Assembly: GCF_013284035.1 (NCBI RefSeq)
Contig: NZ_CP054141.1
Span: 496,001 to 560,000 of the forward strand
Length of the DNA: 64,000 nucleotides
From: Flavobacterium sp. M31R6
Lineage (GTDB): Bacteria; Bacteroidota; Bacteroidia; Flavobacteriales; Flavobacteriaceae
Direction: 5' to 3'
In this document: one piece after another, positions 60,032-64,000 of the stretch
Position numbering within the stretch: position 1 is the stretch's first letter
Layout of the letters: each line of letters opens with the position of its first letter
Translations under genes and position numbers: made by a program
Notes under the pieces: model-generated
Told to the model about the DNA's origin: nothing
The model's database searches: none
Seen by the model: only the letters and a program-made list of their open reading frames with translations

Positions 60032-61132
60032 ATGTCAGAAGAAAATAGATTTTACGAATTGGCTTTATTGCGGGTAGAAGGAGTTGGGGATATTATGGCC
60101 AAAAAGCTGCTCACCCATTTTGGGACTGCCGAAAATGTTTTGAATGCCAAAGCCTCACAGCTTGCCGCTATTGATGGGGTAGGTTCTGTTTTGTTGAAAA
60201 ACTTTAAAGACAAAACCATTTTTGATAAAGCTGAACGGGAGCTGGATTTCATTCAAAAGAATAATATTGAAGTACTTTCTTTTCAAGATGAAAAATATCC
60301 AGAACGTTTAAAACACTGTATTGATGGCCCTGTCTTACTTTTTTCCTCCGGGAATATTGATTTGAAAAACCGAAAAATCATCAGCATTGTCGGTACGCGC
60401 CAAATAACGTCTTATGGAACTGAATTTTGCAGAAAACTGATAGAAGATTTGGCACCCTTGGATCCGATAATTGTCAGCGGCTTTGCTTATGGTGTCGATA
60501 TCGTGGCGCACCAACTGGCGATGGAGCACGATTTGCAGACAATTGGCGTTGTGGCTCACGGTTTGAATCAAATTTACCCAAAACCACATAAAAAATACGT
60601 TGCTAAAATGGAGCAGAATGGCGGTTTTATGACCGAATTCTGGAGCACTTCCAATCCTGATAAGGAGAATTTTGTTCGACGAAACCGCATAGTAGCCGGA
60701 ATGACCGAAGCCACAATCGTCATCGAATCAGCCGATAGAGGCGGTTCGCTCATCACTGCAAATATGGCCAACGATTACAATCGAGATGTTTTTGCAGTTC
60801 CGGGACGTACCACCGATAAATACAGCCAAGGATGCAATAATTTGATAAAAACCCAAAAGGCAAGTGTTCTTACTAGTGCTGCCGATTTGATTTACAATCT
60901 GAATTGGGATATCCAGGAAAAAACCAAAGCCGTTCAAAAGCAATTGTTTGTCACGCTTGATGATGACGAACAGAAAGTGCACGATTATCTTTTGAAAACT
61001 GGTAAAGAATTGATGGACATCATCGCTTTGAATTGTGATTTTCCCATTTACCGTATTTCGGGTTTACTGCTCAATATGGAATTGAAGGGCGTGATACGGC
61101 CTTTGCCAGGGAAAATGTTTGAGGCGATTTAA
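60032..61132 (+). CDS. dprA: DNA-processing protein DprA
   Basis: A 366-residue DprA/Smf protein that loads RecA on incoming single-stranded DNA during transformation. It has an N-terminal helix-hairpin-helix/SAM-like region (VEGVGDIMAKKLLTHFG), the Rossmann-like DprA domain with SIVGTRQITSYG, VSGFAYGVDIVAHQLAM and VVAHGLNQIYPKPH, SADRGGSLITANMANDYNRDVFAVPG, and a C-terminal winged helix (VHDYLLKTGKELMDIIAL). Length and order are normal. The other competence genes are not in this window. Confidence 0.95.
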   Translation: MSEENRFYELALLRVEGVGDIMAKKLLTHFGTAENVLNAKASQLAAIDGVGSVLLKNFKDKTIFDKAERELDFIQKNNIEVLSFQDEKYPERLKHCIDGPVLLFSSGNIDLKNRKIISIVGTRQITSYGTEFCRKLIEDLAPLDPIIVSGFAYGVDIVAHQLAMEHDLQTIGVVAHGLNQIYPKPHKKYVAKMEQNGGFMTEFWSTSNPDKENFVRRNRIVAGMTEATIVIESADRGGSLITANMANDYNRDVFAVPGRTTDKYSQGCNNLIKTQKASVLTSAADLIYNLNWDIQEKTKAVQKQLFVTLDDDEQKVHDYLLKTGKELMDIIALNCDFPIYRISGLLLNMELKGVIRPLPGKMFEAI

Positions 61133-61162
61133 CGCTATTACAGATTTATAATTATACTATTA

Positions 61163-62017
61163 TCAGTTTTTTTTCATTTCATTATTCATATCAATTTTCA
61201 TTTGTTCTACTATTTTTTTTATTTGTTCATTGGAAGACATCACATTTTCTGTTTGGGCTAACCACTTATCAAAGTTCTTTTTATCAATTTTATAAAAATA
61301 GCCTTGTAAAATATAAAAGGCATTTTCAGCAACATATGTTTTATCGGGGCAAACTTCCAACGAATTTCTGTAGCGATCGATAGCTGCATCTAACTGATGA
61401 GTATTTACCAATGCATAAATATATTCTTTATTAATGAAGGCATCTGTAGGATTTACAACTAGCGCTTTTTTTAGTACTTCAATAGCTTTTTTATATTGTT
61501 GCAAGCGATTATAAGAGTAGGCTAATTGGACAGACAATCCTTCATATTCGCTATTGATTTTAGATGCTTTTTCTAATAACTCCATTGCTTTTTGATATTC
61601 TCCCCAAGCATTATAGATAGAACCCCAGCTGTACAATTGTTCAATTGAGCCTTCTTTAAATTTATTTAAGCTTTGCGAATTAGGATCTTTTCTTATTTTT
61701 AATTGCTCGAAATTTGCTTCAGGTATTATAGCAATAAGGGTTTTACTTGGATATAAAGGGACTTTTATCGAAGAGTTCTCCTCATTTGGATATGCTTTAA
61801 TCTTTCCTGTAGGATCAATTTTTAAATTACCTCTATACTCAAATGTAAGACCTGCTCGTGAATCCACGAAAATGAAACCATATTTATATAATCCACCATA
61901 TTCCTCTGGAAATGCAACCCATTTATTTTCACAATCAAGTATTGTTTTGTCAAATGTTAACTGCGCAGATGATGTAATGCTAATCAGTAAAAATAAGGTG
62001 AAAAGAAGGATCTTCAT
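61163..62017 (-). CDS. exported TPR protein
   Basis: A 284-residue protein with a signal peptide (MKILLFTLFLLISITSSAQ). An N-terminal part of about 115 residues contains KYGFIFVDSRAGLTFEYRG, a WG/KWG-like segment. Three tetratricopeptide repeats follow (about 125-235: LYSWGSIYNAWGEYQKAMELLEKA, LSVQLAYSYNRLQQYKKAIEVLKKA, then INKEYIYALVNTHQLDAAIDRY). It likely mediates protein contacts in the periplasm. The partner is unknown. It is convergent with dprA. Confidence 0.75.
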   Translation of the reverse strand: MKILLFTLFLLISITSSAQLTFDKTILDCENKWVAFPEEYGGLYKYGFIFVDSRAGLTFEYRGNLKIDPTGKIKAYPNEENSSIKVPLYPSKTLIAIIPEANFEQLKIRKDPNSQSLNKFKEGSIEQLYSWGSIYNAWGEYQKAMELLEKASKINSEYEGLSVQLAYSYNRLQQYKKAIEVLKKALVVNPTDAFINKEYIYALVNTHQLDAAIDRYRNSLEVCPDKTYVAENAFYILQGYFYKIDKKNFDKWLAQTENVMSSNEQIKKIVEQMKIDMNNEMKKN

Positions 62018-62225
62018 GATGTAGTTTTTTTATCTGATTATAGTAAAATGGTATTATATACTTTGTTCTCACAGGGCTTTAGTTGTTTGGTAAATATAAA
62101 CGATTTATACATAAAATTTATTTTGAAAGGAACCTAATAAAAAGTTGTTTGTGATTGCATGTTTTGATAGTATCAAAATATATTTAATATGATTTTAAAA
62201 AGATAATTAGGTTTAATCGGAAGCC

Positions 62226-62255
62226 AAAAAAAAGCAGATGTCCAAAAACATCTGC
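62226..62255 (-). terminator. terminator of the FAD/Fe-S dehydrogenase gene
   Basis: GCAGATGT and ACATCTGC flank a 6-nt loop, followed on the minus strand by eight T residues, 33 nt past the stop. Confidence 0.85.
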
Positions 62256-62288
62256 AATCTTAATTCGTTAATAATAAATCTAAAATCT

Positions 62289-64000
62289 TCATTTTAAAGC
62301 CTTAAAAAGTATCTCAACAGGATGAAATGCTTTTCGGCTTGTTCCATCGCTTATTTGGTGTCTGCAGCTCGTTCCCGAGGCAGAAATCAACGTGGCCTGT
62401 TCTTCTGAACGGATCGTTGGGAATAAAACCAATTCTCCTATTTTCATCGAAATGTCATAATGTTCTTTTTCATATCCAAAAGATCCCGCCATACCGCAAC
62501 ATCCGCTTGGGATATTGAGTACCGTATAGTTTTTTGGTAGCATCAAGATTTTCTTTAGAGGTACCAATGAAGACAAGGCTTTTTGGAAACAGTGACCGTG
62601 CATACGAACTCTTTCGGTGTTTTCCGTGAAAGAATCTGATGTGATTCGTCCTTCGTCTAATTCTTTGGCCAAAAATTCTTCGATAAGCATGGCTCTGCTC
62701 GAGAATGCTTTTGCTTTTTCTTTAAAATCGCCACGACATAAATCTGGATATTCATCACGGAATGATAATATGGCTGAAGGCTCAATTCCAATCAAAATGG
62801 CGTTTTCAGGCATTTCTTTGGCGAATGCCTGAGTGTTTTTTTCTGCCAATTCTCTGGCTTCTTTCAGCATTCCTTTCGAAAGATAGGTTCTTCCGCTGAT
62901 ACCGATTTCAGGAACCACTACTTCATAACCCAAACGGTTAAAAAGCTTTACGGCTGTTTGACCAATTTCGACATCATAGAAATTCAGGAATTCATCATTA
63001 TACAAATAGACTTTCCCCTGAATGAAATTCCCTGTTTGTCTGTAGCTTTTGATCCACTTGGCAAAGGTAATTTTGTGCATTAATGGCAACGATCTTTCGG
63101 TTGCAAAACCGGTTGAACGTTTCATAAGATTTCCTATGATTCCTTTGGAACCAAAATTATACAACCATGGCAATGAAGCAAACAATTGATTGATTTTTGG
63201 TGTGTTACCAATTAATTTCGAACGGAATTTTACTCCGTTTTTATCATGGTATTGTTGTAAAGTTTCCGCTTTCAATTTAGCCATATCCACATTCGAAGGA
63301 CATTCGGATTTACATCCTTTACAGCTCAAACATAAATCAAGAACTTCAAGTAAACCTTCATCGTCAAACTTATTTTCTTTGGTAGAATTGGTGATGGTTT
63401 CTCTCAATATGTTGGCTCTGGCGCGAGTGGTGTGTTTTTCATCACGTGTTGCCATATAACTTGGGCACATTGTACCACCGCTTTTTTCTGTTTTTCTACA
63501 GTCTCCCGATCCGTTGCACATCTCGGCAGCACGCACGATACCGTTGTGCTCGGAGAAATCAAAATAGGTTTCCGGCATTGGAGTATCTTGACCTGGGGTA
63601 TATCTCAGGCTAGTGTCCATTGGAGGCGTATTTACCACTTTCCCTGGATTAAAAATGCCCCAAGGATCCCAAGTATTTTTCACTTGGATAAACATTTGGT
63701 AGATTTCTTCTCCCAACATCAGCGGAATAAATTCACCACGAAGTCTTCCGTCTCCGTGTTCCCCGCTTAAGGAACCTTTGTATTTTTTAACCAAATGGGC
63801 AATGTCAGTAGCGATAGTTCTGAAAAGTGCCGCTCCTTCTTTGGTTTTTAGGTCAATGATAGGGCGAAGGTGCAATTCTCCTGTCGCTGCGTGGGCATAA
63901 TGCACACAACTTAGATTTCGCTCTTTTAAAATAGCATTAAAATCTTCGATAAAATCAGGTAAATCATTTACGTCAACGGCTGTATCTTCAATAACGGCAA
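62289..64000 (-). CDS. FAD-linked oxidase fused to a CCG/4Fe-4S domain, 5' end outside the window
   Basis: The frame stays open to the right edge; a GTG at 63905 is inside the gene (upstream codons give AVIEDTAVDVNDLPDFIEDF). The visible 570 residues cover the C-terminal part of a GlcD-like FAD-linked oxidase (HYAHAATGELHLRPIIDLK, SGEHGDGRLRGEFIP, FNPGKVV), then a 4Fe-4S region (CNGSGDCRKT...GTMCPSYMATRDE; LCLSCKGCKSECPSNVD) and a GlpC/CCG-like domain (GHCFQKAL, PSGCCGMAGSFGYE). Such fusions (YdiJ-type) oxidise D-lactate, D-2-hydroxyglutarate or similar hydroxyacids at the membrane. The substrate cannot be fixed from this part. Confidence 0.9.
   Translation of the reverse strand, partial: AVIEDTAVDVNDLPDFIEDFNAILKERNLSCVHYAHAATGELHLRPIIDLKTKEGAALFRTIATDIAHLVKKYKGSLSGEHGDGRLRGEFIPLMLGEEIYQMFIQVKNTWDPWGIFNPGKVVNTPPMDTSLRYTPGQDTPMPETYFDFSEHNGIVRAAEMCNGSGDCRKTEKSGGTMCPSYMATRDEKHTTRARANILRETITNSTKENKFDDEGLLEVLDLCLSCKGCKSECPSNVDMAKLKAETLQQYHDKNGVKFRSKLIGNTPKINQLFASLPWLYNFGSKGIIGNLMKRSTGFATERSLPLMHKITFAKWIKSYRQTGNFIQGKVYLYNDEFLNFYDVEIGQTAVKLFNRLGYEVVVPEIGISGRTYLSKGMLKEARELAEKNTQAFAKEMPENAILIGIEPSAILSFRDEYPDLCRGDFKEKAKAFSSRAMLIEEFLAKELDEGRITSDSFTENTERVRMHGHCFQKALSSLVPLKKILMLPKNYTVLNIPSGCCGMAGSFGYEKEHYDISMKIGELVLFPTIRSEEQATLISASGTSCRHQISDGTSRKAFHPVEILFKALK

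Noticed and set aside
62289..63905. Complete gene starting at GTG 63905
   Set aside because: The reading frame continues without a stop to the window edge with family-like sequence, so the gene is cut by the window, not started there.

Overview
The window is from a low-GC member of the Bacteroidota, most likely Flavobacterium or a close relative. Evidence: AT-rich DNA; promoters of the flavobacterial TTG / TAnnTTTG type in front of several genes; few recognisable Shine-Dalgarno sequences; and many Bacteroidota-typical families (DUF4175, HU/SPOR protein, GH3-like protein, DcaP-type porin, DUF6327, GIN-domain protein). It looks like chromosome, not plasmid or phage. No transposase, integrase or CRISPR array was seen.

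Layout. 1-7.7 kb: the end of a surface-polysaccharide cluster (UDP-glucuronate decarboxylase, two GT4 glycosyltransferases, an O-antigen ligase/polymerase-like and an EpsG-like membrane protein, a flippase and a Wzz-like chain-length protein). 7.7-13.4 kb: a protein with a nucleoside-phosphorylase-like half, an AT-rich two-gene ATPase + TOPRIM-like cassette (possible defence system), a GH3-like protein and a membrane stub. 13.6-19.7 kb: tatA, then a leftward nitrate-type uptake operon (outer-membrane channel, binding protein, permease, ATPase) and a CRP/FNR regulator with the cysteine spacing of an oxygen-sensing FNR. 20.3-25 kb: beta-barrel protein, tex, DUF1294, rpiB, DUF2007. 25-47 kb: mostly rightward housekeeping genes (rnr, LysE, tRNA-Cys, folB, glnS, a small envelope-stress operon, SPFH protein, gltX, DUF4175, ybeY, mnmG, methyltransferase, OmpH-like lipoprotein, helicase). 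47.7-51 kb: an intact S41 protease followed by two decayed paralogues and two paralogous small membrane proteins. 51.4-64 kb: a 1145-residue Cache-like membrane protein, LOG protein, FMN reductase, TetR regulator, DcaP-like porin, HU/SPOR protein, dprA, a TPR protein and an FAD/Fe-S dehydrogenase running off the end.

Chromosome organisation. Nearly all genes left of about 24 kb point left and most genes right of 25 kb point right. The switch falls at a gene-free AT-rich 737-bp gap with repeated TGTTAATA-type motifs. Five parS (ParB-binding) sites lie at 40.3-42.7 kb around mnmG, one of them inside the last codons of ybeY. Together this suggests an origin-proximal region, with 24.0-24.8 kb as a candidate oriC. 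That is an inference; the parS sites are clear.

Less usual structure: two copies of a structured intergenic repeat (19.7 and 47.4 kb) whose stems differ in sequence but keep pairing; three long intergenic inverted repeats; a decayed duplicate of the 3' part of tRNA-Cys and its terminator; and twin TetR-type palindromes flanking the tetR gene.
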